Positions 47,487 to 55,946 of a stretch of 64,000 nt of DNA are shown here, piece by piece. The notes under the pieces were generated by a model, which saw nothing but the letters and a program-made list of their open reading frames with translations, made no database searches and had not been told where the DNA came from. Position 1 is the first letter of the stretch; the number at the start of each line of letters is the position of its first letter. The DNA is from JAMHWF01 sp048500255. Lineage in GTDB: Bacteria; Pseudomonadota; Gammaproteobacteria; Burkholderiales; Burkholderiaceae_C. The position numbers were made by a program, and so were the translations under genes. The stretch is taken from positions 248,001 to 312,000 of the forward strand of contig JASNYH010000001.1 of the NCBI GenBank assembly GCA_048500255.1, given 5' to 3'.

Positions 47487-48862
47487 CTCAGGTCTTCCTT
47501 GCGGATGCGCACGATCGGCGCCAGCACGGTGGGCAGCGCCTGCATCTGCGCCTGCGCCTGGTTCATGCGGCCCTCGACCGTCTCGTGCGTCAGGATGATG
47601 ACGTCGGTCTGCGCCTTGCCGTCGGCGCCGGCGTCGGCGTGCGGCCGCTGCAGCAGCGCGTCGATCGAGATGTCGTGGTCGGCGAGGATGCCCGTGATGC
47701 GCGCCAGCACGCCGGCCTGGTCGGCGACCTGCAGCCTCAGGTAGAACGCCGTCACGACCTGCTCCATCGGCAGGATCGGCGTCGTCGCCAGCGCGTCGGG
47801 CTGGAACGCGAGGTGCGGCACGCGGTGCTCGGGGTCGGCGGTGTGCAGCCGCGTGATGTCGACCAGGTCGGCGACGACAGCCGACGCCGTCGGCTCCGAG
47901 CCCGCGCCCTTGCCGTAATACAGCGTCGTGCCGACGGCGTCGCCCTGCACCATCACGGCGTTCATCGCGCCCTCGACGTTGGCGATCAGGCGCTGCGCCG
48001 GCACCAGCGTCGGATGCACGCGCAGCTCGATCCCGGCGTCTCGGCGCCGCGTGATGCCCAGCAGCTTGATGCGGTAGCCGAGTTGCTCGGCGTAGGTGAT
48101 GTCGGCCGCCTGCAGCTTCGTGATGCCCTCGACGTGCGCACGGTCGAACTGCACCGGGATGCCGAAGGCGATCGCGCTCATGATCGTCGCCTTGTGCGCG
48201 GCGTCGATGCCCTCGATGTCGAAGGTCGGGTCGGCCTCGGCATAGCCCAGGCGCTGCGCCTCCTTCAGCACGGCGTCGAAGTCCAGGCCCTTCGAGCGCA
48301 TCTCGCTGAGGATGAAGTTCGTCGTGCCGTTGATGATGCCGGCGATCCACTCGATGCGGTTGGCCGTCAGGCCCTCGCGCAGCGCCTTGATGATCGGGAT
48401 GCCGCCGGCCACCGCTGCCTCGAAGCCGACCATCACGCCCTGGGCGTGCGCCGCGGCGAAGATCTCGGTGCCGTGCACCGCGAGCAGCGCCTTGTTGGCG
48501 GTGACGACGTGCTTGCCCGCTGCGATGGCTTCCATCACCAGCGTGCGCGCGACGCCGTAGCCGCCGATCAGCTCGACGACGATGTCGATCGCCGGATCGG
48601 CGATAACAGCCCGCGCGTCGGCGACGACGCGCGCGCGGTCGCCGACGAGGCGGCGCGCGCGCTCGACGTCGAGGTCGGCGACGGTCGTGATCTCGATGCC
48701 GCGGCCGGCGCGGCGACGGATCTCGGCTTGATTGCGCAACAGCACTTCGAACGTGCCGCTGCCGACGGTGCCGATGCCGAGCAGGCCGACCTGGATGGGT
48801 TTGGCTTCGGCAACGCGGCGCTCGGCGTCACGGGGCTGCGCCGCAGCACGGGGTGGGGTCAT
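47483..48862 (-). CDS. hom: Homoserine dehydrogenase
   Basis: 459 residues. NAD(P)-binding start IQVGLLGIGTVGSGTFEVLL, VVTANKALLAVHG, the EAAVAGGIPIIKALREGL segment, INGTTNFILSEMRSKGL, and the GIDAAHKATIMSAIAF region with catalytic lysine are family marks; a C-terminal ACT domain (VADQAGVLARITGILADHDI) suggests feedback by threonine. GAGGA precedes the ATG eight bases after the alaA stop. Its TGA overlaps thrC. Confidence 0.94.
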   Translation of the reverse strand: MTPPRAAAQPRDAERRVAEAKPIQVGLLGIGTVGSGTFEVLLRNQAEIRRRAGRGIEITTVADLDVERARRLVGDRARVVADARAVIADPAIDIVVELIGGYGVARTLVMEAIAAGKHVVTANKALLAVHGTEIFAAAHAQGVMVGFEAAVAGGIPIIKALREGLTANRIEWIAGIINGTTNFILSEMRSKGLDFDAVLKEAQRLGYAEADPTFDIEGIDAAHKATIMSAIAFGIPVQFDRAHVEGITKLQAADITYAEQLGYRIKLLGITRRRDAGIELRVHPTLVPAQRLIANVEGAMNAVMVQGDAVGTTLYYGKGAGSEPTASAVVADLVDITRLHTADPEHRVPHLAFQPDALATTPILPMEQVVTAFYLRLQVADQAGVLARITGILADHDISIDALLQRPHADAGADGKAQTDVIILTHETVEGRMNQAQAQMQALPTVLAPIVRIRKEDLS

Positions 48863-48870
48863 GGGTGTCC

Positions 48871-50097
48871 TCAGCGCGAGTGGCGCCGGCGATAGTGGTC
48901 GAGGAAGCGCGCGACGCGGCCGAGCGCGTCGGTGAGGTCGTCGGCGTTGGGCAGGAAGACGACGCGGAAGTGGTCGGTGCGCGGCCAGTTGAAGCCCGTG
49001 CCCTGCACGATCAGCACCTTCTCCTCGGCCAGCAGGTCGTAGGCGAACTGGCGGTCGTCGGCGATCGGATAGATCTTCGGATCGAGGCGCGGGAACATGT
49101 ACAGCGCGGCCTTGGGCTTGACGACGCTGACGCCCGGGATCTGCATCAGCAGCTCGTAGGCCACGTCGCGTTGGTGCGCCAGGCGCCCGCCCGGACGCAC
49201 CAGGTCGCCGATGCTTTGGTAGCCGCCGAGCGCCGTCTGGATCGCGAGCTGGCCCGGCGTGTTCGAGCACAGCCGCATCGACGCCAGCATGTTCAGGCCC
49301 TCGACGTAGTCGCCCGCCTGCGTCTTGTCGCCCGAGACGACCATCCAGCCGGCGCGATAGCCGCAGGCGCGGTAATTCTTCGACAGGCCGTTGAAGGTGA
49401 CGAACAGCACGTCGTCGGCCAACGACGCGATGCTCGTGTGCGAGGCGCCGTCGTACAGAGTCTTGTCGTAGATCTCGTCGGCGAACACGATCAGGCCGTG
49501 CTGGCGCGCGATATCGACCAGCGCGCGCAGCAACTCGGGCGGATAGAGCGCGCCGGTCGGGTTGTTGGGGTTGATGACGACCAGCGCCTTCGTGCGCGGG
49601 GTGATCTTGGCGCGGATGTCGTCGAGGTCGGGCAGCCAGTCGCTCGCCTCGTCGCACAGGTAGTGCACCGGGCGGCCGCCCGACAGCGAGATCGACGCCG
49701 TCCAGAGCGGATAGTCGGGCGCCGGGACGAGGACTTCGTCGCCGTCGTTGAGCAGCGCGTTCATGCTCATCACGATCAGCTCGGACGCGCCGTTGCCGAG
49801 GTAGACATCGTCGACCGTCACGCCACCGACCGACTTGGTCTGCATGTAGTGCACGATCGACTTGCGCGGCGCGAACAGGCCCTTGCTGTCGGTGTAGCCG
49901 GCGGCGTCGGGCAGGTTGCGGATCATGTCCTGCACGATCTCGTCGGGCGGCTCGAGGCCGAACACGGCGAGGTTGCCGATGTTCAGCTTGATGATCTTGT
50001 GGCCCTCTTCCTCCATCTGCCGAGCCTTCTCGAGCACCGGCCCGCGGATGTCGTAGCAGACATTGGCCAGCTTGTCGGACTTGGCGATCGGTTTCAA
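48871..50097 (-). CDS. alaA: Alanine aminotransferase AlaA-like
   Basis: 408-residue class I/II aminotransferase. KSDKLANVCYDIRGPVLEKA at the start, LNIGNLAVFG, NGASELIVMSMNALLNDGDE, PNNPTGALYPPELLRALVD, the SKNYRACGYRAGWMV site around the PLP lysine, and RTDHFRVVFLPN near the end strongly resemble E. coli AlaA, which makes alanine from pyruvate and glutamate. The order alaA-hom-thrC is standard in Burkholderiales. It is divergent from the Mth938 gene; TAAAATTATAAG upstream may contain its -10. Confidence 0.9.
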   Translation of the reverse strand: MKPIAKSDKLANVCYDIRGPVLEKARQMEEEGHKIIKLNIGNLAVFGLEPPDEIVQDMIRNLPDAAGYTDSKGLFAPRKSIVHYMQTKSVGGVTVDDVYLGNGASELIVMSMNALLNDGDEVLVPAPDYPLWTASISLSGGRPVHYLCDEASDWLPDLDDIRAKITPRTKALVVINPNNPTGALYPPELLRALVDIARQHGLIVFADEIYDKTLYDGASHTSIASLADDVLFVTFNGLSKNYRACGYRAGWMVVSGDKTQAGDYVEGLNMLASMRLCSNTPGQLAIQTALGGYQSIGDLVRPGGRLAHQRDVAYELLMQIPGVSVVKPKAALYMFPRLDPKIYPIADDRQFAYDLLAEEKVLIVQGTGFNWPRTDHFRVVFLPNADDLTDALGRVARFLDHYRRRHSR

Positions 50098-50117
50098 GGA
50101 AGGCTCCTCTGCAAACT

Positions 50118-50123
50118 TATAAT
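50118..50123 (+). promoter_or_regulatory. -10 box upstream of the Mth938 gene
   Basis: Perfect TATAAT with no obvious -35 at the standard spacing. A start site near 50130 would fall at the ATG at 50131 of a short ORF that ends by overlapping the GTG of the Mth938 gene. The AT-rich tract is isolated in the GC-rich surroundings. The same tract read in minus direction may serve alaA. Confidence 0.5.
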
Positions 50124-50186
50124 TTTACGCATGCCGTCCTGCACCGAGGCCGACGCGCCGCGAACCCTGCGCACCCGCCGCCCAGA

Positions 50187-50585
50187 GTGAAATTCCAACC
50201 CGACCGCCTCGAAGGCGTCAATGTCATCTCGCGCCAGGAGCCGGGGCGCGTGTGGGTGCGTGCCGAGCAGCACGACGGCGCCGTGCTCGTGCCGTGGCGC
50301 GGCCCCGTGCAGCGCTGGCCCGTCGAGCGCCACGAGGCGCTGACGGCGGCGCACTTCGAAGCCGTGCTCGCCCTCGAGCCCGAGGTCGTCGTCTTCGGCA
50401 GCGGCGCGCGTCTGCGCTTCGCGCCGCCGGCGCTGCTGCGCGCGCTGCTCGAGCGGCGCATCGGCGTCGAGACGATGGACACGGCCGCGGCGTGCCGCAC
50501 CTTCAACGTGCTGGCCGGCGAGGGCCGGCTCGTCGTCGCCGCGCTGCTGCACGACGCACCCGCGTCGCAGGCGCGCGCGCCATAG
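50187..50585 (+). CDS. Mth938-like (AAMDC/NDUFAF3-type) domain protein
   Basis: 132 residues from a GTG at 50187. Start MKFQPDRLEGVNVISRQEPG and VPWRGPVQRWPVERHEAL, and VVVFGSGARLRFAPPALLRAL match the DUF498/Mth938 family, whose mitochondrial relative NDUFAF3 helps complex I assembly. The molecular role in bacteria is unclear. It is divergent from alaA, as in many betaproteobacteria, and followed by bcp after 78 bases. A 19-codon ORF starting at 50131 has its stop overlapping the GTG (GTGA). Confidence 0.8.
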   Translation: MKFQPDRLEGVNVISRQEPGRVWVRAEQHDGAVLVPWRGPVQRWPVERHEALTAAHFEAVLALEPEVVVFGSGARLRFAPPALLRALLERRIGVETMDTAAACRTFNVLAGEGRLVVAALLHDAPASQARAP

Positions 50586-50616
50586 CCCTGCACCGCGGTC
50601 GAACGACGCGAAGCCT

Positions 50617-50622
50617 TATAAT
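50617..50622 (+). promoter_or_regulatory. -10 box of bcp
   Basis: TATAAT in AAGCCTTATAATTCACGG, 42 bases before the chosen bcp ATG, with no clear -35 at 16-18 bases. A transcript start near 50630 would be at a GTG (50631) in frame with bcp, which is why the inner ATG at 50664 is used as the gene start. Confidence 0.5.
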
Positions 50623-50663
50623 TCACGGCTGTGCCTGACTGGGCGACATCAAGCGAACACTAC

Positions 50664-51140
50664 ATGACGCCAGCCCTCAACAAGCCCCTTCCGGAGTTCG
50701 AAGCGCTCGCCACCAGCGGCATCAAGTTCACGCCCCAGGCCTACGCCGGCCAAAGCGTGGTGCTGTACTTCTACCCGAAGGACAACACGCCCGGCTGCAC
50801 GACGGAGGCGATGCAGTTCCGCGACCGGCACAAGGACTTCGTCAAGGCGGGCGCCGTCGTGTTCGGCGTCTCGCGCGACAACATGGCGTCGCACGACAAG
50901 TTCCGCGAGAACCTCCAGCTTCCGTTCGACCTGATCGCCGACACGGAAGAAAAGCTCTGCCACATGTTCGGCGTCGTCAAGAACAAGATCATGTACGGCA
51001 AGAAGGTCAAGGGCATCGAGCGCAGCACCTTCCTGATCGACGGCGCCGGCGTGCTGCGCGCCGAGTGGCGCGGCATCAAGGTCGCTGGCCATGTCGACGA
51101 GGTGCTGAAGGCCGTCAAGGCGCTGAAGAAGGCCGCCTGA
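50664..51140 (+). CDS. bcp: Peroxiredoxin (Bcp/PrxQ type)
   Basis: 158 residues. YFYPKDNTPGCTTEAMQFRD holds peroxidatic C45; the second cysteine five residues later, found in E. coli Bcp, is absent (methionine at position 50). Instead C99 in EKLCHMFGV sits where some PrxQ proteins (alpha3 type) have the resolving cysteine. It reduces hydroperoxides using thioredoxin-type donors. The upstream GTG at 50631 lies on the expected transcript start, so the ATG is chosen. No Shine-Dalgarno is clear. It is followed by the phoH leader. Confidence 0.92.
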   Translation: MTPALNKPLPEFEALATSGIKFTPQAYAGQSVVLYFYPKDNTPGCTTEAMQFRDRHKDFVKAGAVVFGVSRDNMASHDKFRENLQLPFDLIADTEEKLCHMFGVVKNKIMYGKKVKGIERSTFLIDGAGVLRAEWRGIKVAGHVDEVLKAVKALKKAA

Positions 51141-51180
51141 GCACCGCTTCGCCGCAGAGCCCGCGCCGCCGGCACGGGCG

Positions 51181-51208
51181 TTGAGCCGCAGGGCGGCTTG
51201 TGCATAAT
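51181..51208 (+). promoter_or_regulatory. Promoter candidate upstream of the phoH leader
   Basis: TTGAGC at 51181-51186 and CATAAT at 51203-51208 are separated by 16 bases, a plausible sigma-70 promoter (-35 matches TTGACA in the first four bases; -10 matches five of six). It would start transcription near 51215, at the ATG of a short leader ORF. Confidence 0.5.
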
Positions 51209-51214
51209 GGGCCG

Positions 51215-51298
51215 ATGCACGTGAGTTGTGTACCGCGCCGCATCCTCGAAGAGCCGCACAGTCGACTGGGCGGCTTTTTTGTTTGCCCCTTCGACTGA
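51215..51298 (+). other. Short leader ORF upstream of phoH
   Basis: ATG at 51215 opens a 27-codon reading frame ending at TGA 51296-51298, 14 bases before the phoH ATG. It begins at the predicted transcript start (leaderless or near it) and its sequence runs through the intrinsic terminator below. It contains two cysteines, histidines, several arginines and FF. It may be a real leader peptide whose translation affects terminator formation, or just non-coding leader; sequence alone does not decide. Confidence 0.35.
51252..51280 (+). terminator. Intrinsic terminator in the phoH leader
   Basis: AGCCGC (51252-51257) pairs with GCGGCT (51270-51275) and, inside, CAG with CTG, leaving loop TCGA; a run of six T follows (51275-51280). 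This is a classical intrinsic terminator about 65 bases after the predicted start and 33 bases before the phoH ATG. It is either an attenuator for phoH or the 3' end of a short independent RNA. Confidence 0.75.
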
Positions 51299-51312
51299 GG
51301 TTCAGCACTTCC

Positions 51313-52986
51313 ATGCCGCTGCCCAAGCCGCCCGTCAAACGCGCCCATATCCTCTCCCCGACCGACTTCGACGCGCAGGCGGCCCCCAGACCGGCGAAAC
51401 GCCAGTCCCCGGCCGCCGAGCGCGCGGCCGACGCCGCAGTGGCGACCGAGCTGCACGATCCGCGCACGGTGGCAGGCGCAGAGGCGCCCGCACGAGCCGA
51501 AGCATCGCGCGCGGTCGCTGTCGCCGCCGCTGCACCGCGCGCGCCGGCCGAGCAGCCGCGCGCACGCAAGCCACGAGGCACCGGCCCGGCCAAGCTGTTC
51601 GTGCTCGACACCAACGTGCTGATGCACGATCCGACGTCGCTGTTCCGCTTCGACGAACACGACATCTACCTGCCGATGATCACGCTCGAGGAACTCGACA
51701 GCCACAAGCGCGGCATGTCGGAGGTGGCGCGCAACGCGCGCCAGGTCAGCCGCGAGCTCGACGCGCTGGTCGCCTCGCGCGACGGCGCCGCACGCGAGAC
51801 CGACATGTCGGCGGGCCTGCCGCTGGCGCGCACCGGCCACCGCGAGGCCGGCGGCTGCCTGTACTTCCAGACCGGCCTGCTCGACGCGCGGCCGCCGGCC
51901 GGCCTGCCGCAGGGTAAGGCCGACAACCAGATCCTGGGCGTCGTGCAGGCGCTGCGCGAGCAGCAGCCGCAGCGCGACGTCGTGCTGGTGTCCAAGGACA
52001 TCAACATGCGCATCAAGGCGCGCGCGCTCGGGCTGCCGGCGGAGGACTACTCGAGCGACAAGACGCTCGACGACGGCGACCTGCTCTACACCGGCGTGCT
52101 CGCGCTGCCGAGCGACTTCTGGGAGCGCCACGGCAAGACGATGGAGAGCTGGAACCAGGGCGGCCACACGCACTACCGCATCGCGGGCCCCCTGGTACCG
52201 GCGCTGCTGATCAACCAGTTCGTCTACCTCGAGGTGCCGGGCGCCGCGCCGATGTACGCCAAGGTGATAGAGATCACCGGCAAGACGGCCGTGCTGCGCA
52301 CGCTCAAGGACTACACGCACCAGAAGAACGCCGTCTGGGGCATCACGGCGCGCAACCGCGAACAGAACTTCGCGCTCAACCTGCTGATGGATCCCGAGTG
52401 CGACTTCATCACGCTGACCGGCACGGCCGGCACGGGCAAGACGTTGATGACGCTGGCCGCGGGCCTGTCGCAGGTGCTCGACGACCGGCGCTACAGCGAG
52501 ATCATCGTCACGCGCGTGACGGTGCCCGTCGGCGAAGACATCGGCTTCCTGCCCGGCACCGAGGAGGAGAAGATGGGCCCGTGGATGGGTGCGCTCGACG
52601 ACAACCTCGAGGTGCTCGCACGCGGCGACTCGAGCGCCGGCGAGTGGGGCCGCGCCGCGACCAACGATCTGGTGCGCTCCAAGATCAAGATCAAGAGCCT
52701 GAACTTCATGCGCGGGCGCACCTTCCTCAACAAGTTCGTGCTCATCGACGAGGCGCAGAACCTGACGCCCAAGCAGATGAAGACGCTGATCACGCGCGCC
52801 GGGCCGGGCACCAAGATCGTCTGCCTGGGCAACCTGGCGCAGATCGACACGCCCTACCTCACCGAAGGCAGCTCGGGGCTGACCTACGCCGTCGACCGCT
52901 TCAAGGGCTGGGCGCACAGCGGCCACGTGATGCTGGCGCGCGGCGAGCGCTCGCGGCTGGCGGACTTCGCGTCCGAGGTGCTCTGA
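51313..52986 (+). CDS. PIN-PhoH fusion ATPase (PhoH2-like)
   Basis: 557 residues. After a basic, Pro/Ala-rich N-terminus of about 90 residues comes a PIN domain (KLFVLDTNVLMHDPTS near residue 97, with acidic metal residues such as ELDSHKRG and VLVSKDINMRIKA), then a PhoH-type ATPase: Walker A LTGTAGTGKTLMTL, EIIVTRVTVPVGEDIGFLPG, FVLIDEAQNLTPKQMKTLIT and RAGPGTKIVCLGNLAQID. Characterised PIN-PhoH proteins (PhoH2) unwind and cut RNA. The start at 51313 follows a terminator-bearing leader. The predicted product would be a cytoplasmic RNase/helicase. Confidence 0.92.
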   Translation: MPLPKPPVKRAHILSPTDFDAQAAPRPAKRQSPAAERAADAAVATELHDPRTVAGAEAPARAEASRAVAVAAAAPRAPAEQPRARKPRGTGPAKLFVLDTNVLMHDPTSLFRFDEHDIYLPMITLEELDSHKRGMSEVARNARQVSRELDALVASRDGAARETDMSAGLPLARTGHREAGGCLYFQTGLLDARPPAGLPQGKADNQILGVVQALREQQPQRDVVLVSKDINMRIKARALGLPAEDYSSDKTLDDGDLLYTGVLALPSDFWERHGKTMESWNQGGHTHYRIAGPLVPALLINQFVYLEVPGAAPMYAKVIEITGKTAVLRTLKDYTHQKNAVWGITARNREQNFALNLLMDPECDFITLTGTAGTGKTLMTLAAGLSQVLDDRRYSEIIVTRVTVPVGEDIGFLPGTEEEKMGPWMGALDDNLEVLARGDSSAGEWGRAATNDLVRSKIKIKSLNFMRGRTFLNKFVLIDEAQNLTPKQMKTLITRAGPGTKIVCLGNLAQIDTPYLTEGSSGLTYAVDRFKGWAHSGHVMLARGERSRLADFASEVL

Positions 52987-53040
52987 CGCGCGGCGGCTGC
53001 GCGCTGTACAGTTCGCGCCGGTCTCGCAGGCCAAGGGCAG

Positions 53041-53175
53041 CGAAACGCTCAAGCAGATGAGGCTGGCCAGGCCGCGACCTACGGGCCGGTCAAGTGCAGC
53101 GTGGAGCGCAAGCTGAAGAAGGCGCTGGACCCGAACAACATCCTCGCGCCGGGGCCCTGCGGCATCAGCCTCTAG
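53041..53175 (+). pseudogene. C-terminal remnant of an FAD-linked oxidase
   Basis: An open frame without a start codon encodes VERKLKKALDPNNILAPG then CGISL and a TAG at 53173-53175. The sequence is the usual end of FAD-linked oxidases of the vanillyl-alcohol/4-cresol dehydrogenase type (LDPNxILAPG). Upstream of about 53041 the frame breaks down into unrelated sequence, so the rest of the gene is gone. It lies in the 180-base stretch between phoH and the convergent ppk2, whose stop overlaps it slightly. Confidence 0.6.
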
Positions 53176-54010
53176 CAGGCTTCGCGGTCGGGACGATGCC
53201 CGGGATCGGCTCGAGCGGCCCGCGGTAGCGCTCCTTCTGCGGCTTGCCCTTCAGCGGCGGGAAGTCGATCGGCTCGTCAGGCAGCTTCGTGTCGGGCAGC
53301 CGGTCGAGCAGGTGCCGGATCAGCGTCAGCCGGCCGCGCCGCTGGTCGTTGAAGTCGACCAGCGTCCACGGCGCGTGCTTCGTGTGCGTCGCCTCGAGCA
53401 TCTCGTCGCGGGCGCGGCCGTACTCGGCGTAGGCTTGGCGCGCCTTCAGGTCGATCGGCGAGAGCTTCCAGCGCTTGAGCGGGTCGGCCAGCCGCTCGGC
53501 GAAGCGTTCCTCCTGCTGCGCCTGGTCGACGGTGAGCCAGTACTTGAACAGCAGCAGCCCGTCGTCGACGAGCAGCTTCTCGAACGCCGGCGCCTGGTTC
53601 AGGAACGCCTTGTACTGCGCGTCGGTGCAGAAGCCCATCACGCGCTCGACGCCGGCGCGGTTGTACCAGCTGCGGTCGAACAGCACGATCTCGCCGGCCG
53701 CTGGCAGATATGGCACGTAGCGCTGGAAGTACCACTGCGTCGCCTCGCGCTCGCTCGGCTTGCCCAGCGCGACGACGTGGCAACTGCGCGGATTGAGGCG
53801 GTCGGCGATCGCGGCGATCGCGCCGCCCTTGCCCGCCGTGTCGCGCCCCTCGAACACGACCGCCAGGCGCCGGCCGGTGTGCTGCAGCCAGCGCGCCATC
53901 GCATTGAGCTCGACCTGCAGCGTTTCGAGGTGCTCTTCGTAGGTCTTCTTGTCGAGCGGGTCGGCAGCGCCGTCGCCGTTCTTCCTGCCCTTGCGGCCCT
54001 TGCCTCCCAT
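53165..54010 (-). CDS. ppk2: Polyphosphate kinase 2
   Basis: 281-residue PPK2-family enzyme that transfers phosphate between polyphosphate and nucleotides. Walker A AVVFEGRDTAGKGGAIAAI near residue 50, lid region QRYVPYLPAAGEIVLFDRSWYNRAGVERVMGF with Walker B, and the DPLKRWKLSPIDLKARQAYAEY stretch. The N-terminus is a basic tail (GGKGRKGRKNGDG). The single-domain length and motifs favour class I (NDP-phosphorylating), but class is not certain. Two bases separate it from prpE. Confidence 0.9.
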   Translation of the reverse strand: MGGKGRKGRKNGDGAADPLDKKTYEEHLETLQVELNAMARWLQHTGRRLAVVFEGRDTAGKGGAIAAIADRLNPRSCHVVALGKPSEREATQWYFQRYVPYLPAAGEIVLFDRSWYNRAGVERVMGFCTDAQYKAFLNQAPAFEKLLVDDGLLLFKYWLTVDQAQQEERFAERLADPLKRWKLSPIDLKARQAYAEYGRARDEMLEATHTKHAPWTLVDFNDQRRGRLTLIRHLLDRLPDTKLPDEPIDFPPLKGKPQKERYRGPLEPIPGIVPTAKPARG

Positions 54011-54012
54011 CG

Positions 54013-55920
54013 CTAGCGCGCCGCGACCAGCGCCTTGATCTGTTCCAGCGCCGAAGGATCCTCGATCGTCGTCAGGTCGCCCGGGTCGCGCCCTTCGCCG
54101 ACGGCCTGGATCGCGCGCCGCAGCAGCTTGCCCGAGCGCGTCTTCGGCAGCCCCGCGACGAAGTGCACGCGCGACGGCCGCGCGACGGCGCCGAGCCTCG
54201 CGTCGACGTGCTTCATCACGTCACCCTCGAGCGCGAGCCGGGCCTGCGCATCGGCGATCGCCGCGGCGTCGCGCACGACGACGAAGGCCATCGCGACCTG
54301 GCCCTTCACCGCATCGGCGATGCCGACGACGGCGACTTCGGCGACGGCCGGGTGGCTCGAGATCGTCTCCTCGATCTCGCGCGTGCCGAGGCGGTGGCCG
54401 GCGACGTTGATGACGTCGTCGGTGCGCCCGAGGATGAAGTAGTAGCCGTCGTCGTCGCGCACCGCCCAGTCGAACGTCGAATAGACCATCCGGCCGGGAA
54501 CGCTCTTCCAGTAGGTGTTGACGAAGCGCTCGTCGTCGCGCCACACCGTCTGCATGCAGCCCGGCGGCAGCGGCCCCTCGATCGCGAGCACGCCTTTCTT
54601 GCCGGGGCCGGCGAGTTCGGCGCCGGTGTTTTCGTCGAGCAGCTTGACGTCGTAGCCGTACATCGGCACGCCGGGGCTGCCGAACTTGCTCGGCCGCTGC
54701 TCGACGCCGTTGGCGATCGTCAGGATCGGCCAGCCGGTCTCGGTCTGCCAGTAGTTGTCGATGATCGGCTTGCCGAGCGCGTCGGCGATCCAGGTCGCCG
54801 TCGGCTCGTCGAGCGGCTCGCCGGCGAGGAACAGCGCGCGCAGCGAGCTCAGATCGTGGCGGCGCAGCGCCGCCGGGTCCTGCTTCTTGAGCACGCGCAC
54901 CGCGGTCGGCGCGCTGAACATCACGGTGACCTTGTACTTCTCGACCAGGCTCCACCAGACGGCGGCGTCGGGCCGCGTCGGCAGGCCCTCGTAGAGAATC
55001 GTCGCCATGCCCGCGATCAGCGGGCCGTAGACGATGTAGCTGTGGCCGACGACCCAGCCGATGTCGCTGGTCGAGAAGTAGGTCTCGCCGGCGCGGCCGT
55101 CGAAGATGTGCTTCATGCTCGCCGCCAGCGCGACGGCATAGCCGCCGGTGTCGCGCTGCACGCCCTTGGGCCGGCCGGTCGTGCCGCTGGTGTAGAGCGT
55201 GTAGCTCGGCTGCGTGGACTCGACCCACACGCAGTCGACCTTCGCGTCCATGTGCTTCGCGCGCAGCGCCGCATAGTCCTCGTCGCGGCCGGCCTCGCGC
55301 GGCATCGGCGCGAGGCCGCGATCGACGAGCAGCACCTTGGCCGGCTTGTGCCTGGACAGACGGATCGCCTCGTCGAGCAGCGGCTTGTAGGCGACGACCT
55401 TGCCGCTGCGGCTGCCGGCGTCGGCCGACACGATGACGGTCGGCTCGGCGTCCTCGATGCGATTGGCCAGGCTCACGCTGGCGAAGCCGCCGAACACGAC
55501 GGAGTGGATCGCGCCGATGCGCGCGCAGGCGAGCATCGCGAACACGGCCTCGGCGACCATCGGCATGTAGATCAGCACGCGGTCGCCTTCGCGCGCGCCG
55601 AGCTCGCGCAGCGCCGCCGCCATGCGCACCGTCTCGGCGTGCAGTTCGGCGAAGCTGTAGACGCGCTCGCTGTCGGTCTCGGTCGAGACGGCGATCAGCG
55701 CCGGCTGGCCGGCGCGCGCCGCGAGGTGGCGGTCGACGGCGTTGTGGCACAGGTTGGTGCGCCCGCCGACGAACCAGCGCGCGAACGGCGGGCGTGCGTA
55801 GTCGCAGACCTGCGTGAACGGCTCGCGCCAGTCGATCAGTTGCGCCTGCTCGCGCCAGAACGCGTCGCGATCGTCGATCGAACGCCGGTAGAACGATTCG
55901 TACTTCTCCACCACAGCCAC
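54013..55920 (-). CDS. prpE: Acyl-CoA synthetase, propionyl-CoA synthetase-like
   Basis: 635-residue ANL-superfamily acid:CoA ligase. N-terminal FWREQAQLIDWREPF and ARWFVGGRTNLCHNAVDRHL, P-loop YTSGTTGRPKGVQRDTGG, VVGHSYIVYGPLIAG, WQTETGWPILT, and the adenylating core TDDVINVAGHRLGT and the acetylatable lysine in KTRSGKLLRR are all seen. The CNAVDRHL motif favours PrpE over AcsA. Together with acuI (acrylyl-CoA to propionyl-CoA) and a TetR regulator it points to propionate, acrylate or 3-hydroxypropionate catabolism. Confidence 0.88.
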   Translation of the reverse strand: MAVVEKYESFYRRSIDDRDAFWREQAQLIDWREPFTQVCDYARPPFARWFVGGRTNLCHNAVDRHLAARAGQPALIAVSTETDSERVYSFAELHAETVRMAAALRELGAREGDRVLIYMPMVAEAVFAMLACARIGAIHSVVFGGFASVSLANRIEDAEPTVIVSADAGSRSGKVVAYKPLLDEAIRLSRHKPAKVLLVDRGLAPMPREAGRDEDYAALRAKHMDAKVDCVWVESTQPSYTLYTSGTTGRPKGVQRDTGGYAVALAASMKHIFDGRAGETYFSTSDIGWVVGHSYIVYGPLIAGMATILYEGLPTRPDAAVWWSLVEKYKVTVMFSAPTAVRVLKKQDPAALRRHDLSSLRALFLAGEPLDEPTATWIADALGKPIIDNYWQTETGWPILTIANGVEQRPSKFGSPGVPMYGYDVKLLDENTGAELAGPGKKGVLAIEGPLPPGCMQTVWRDDERFVNTYWKSVPGRMVYSTFDWAVRDDDGYYFILGRTDDVINVAGHRLGTREIEETISSHPAVAEVAVVGIADAVKGQVAMAFVVVRDAAAIADAQARLALEGDVMKHVDARLGAVARPSRVHFVAGLPKTRSGKLLRRAIQAVGEGRDPGDLTTIEDPSALEQIKALVAAR

Positions 55921-55946
55921 CTCCAGCCTGCTGTTGCTGATCTACT

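Noticed and set aside
50631..50663. GTG at 50631 as bcp start
   Set aside because: It would sit exactly at the predicted transcript start and adds 11 residues without family support; a leaderless start remains a small possibility.
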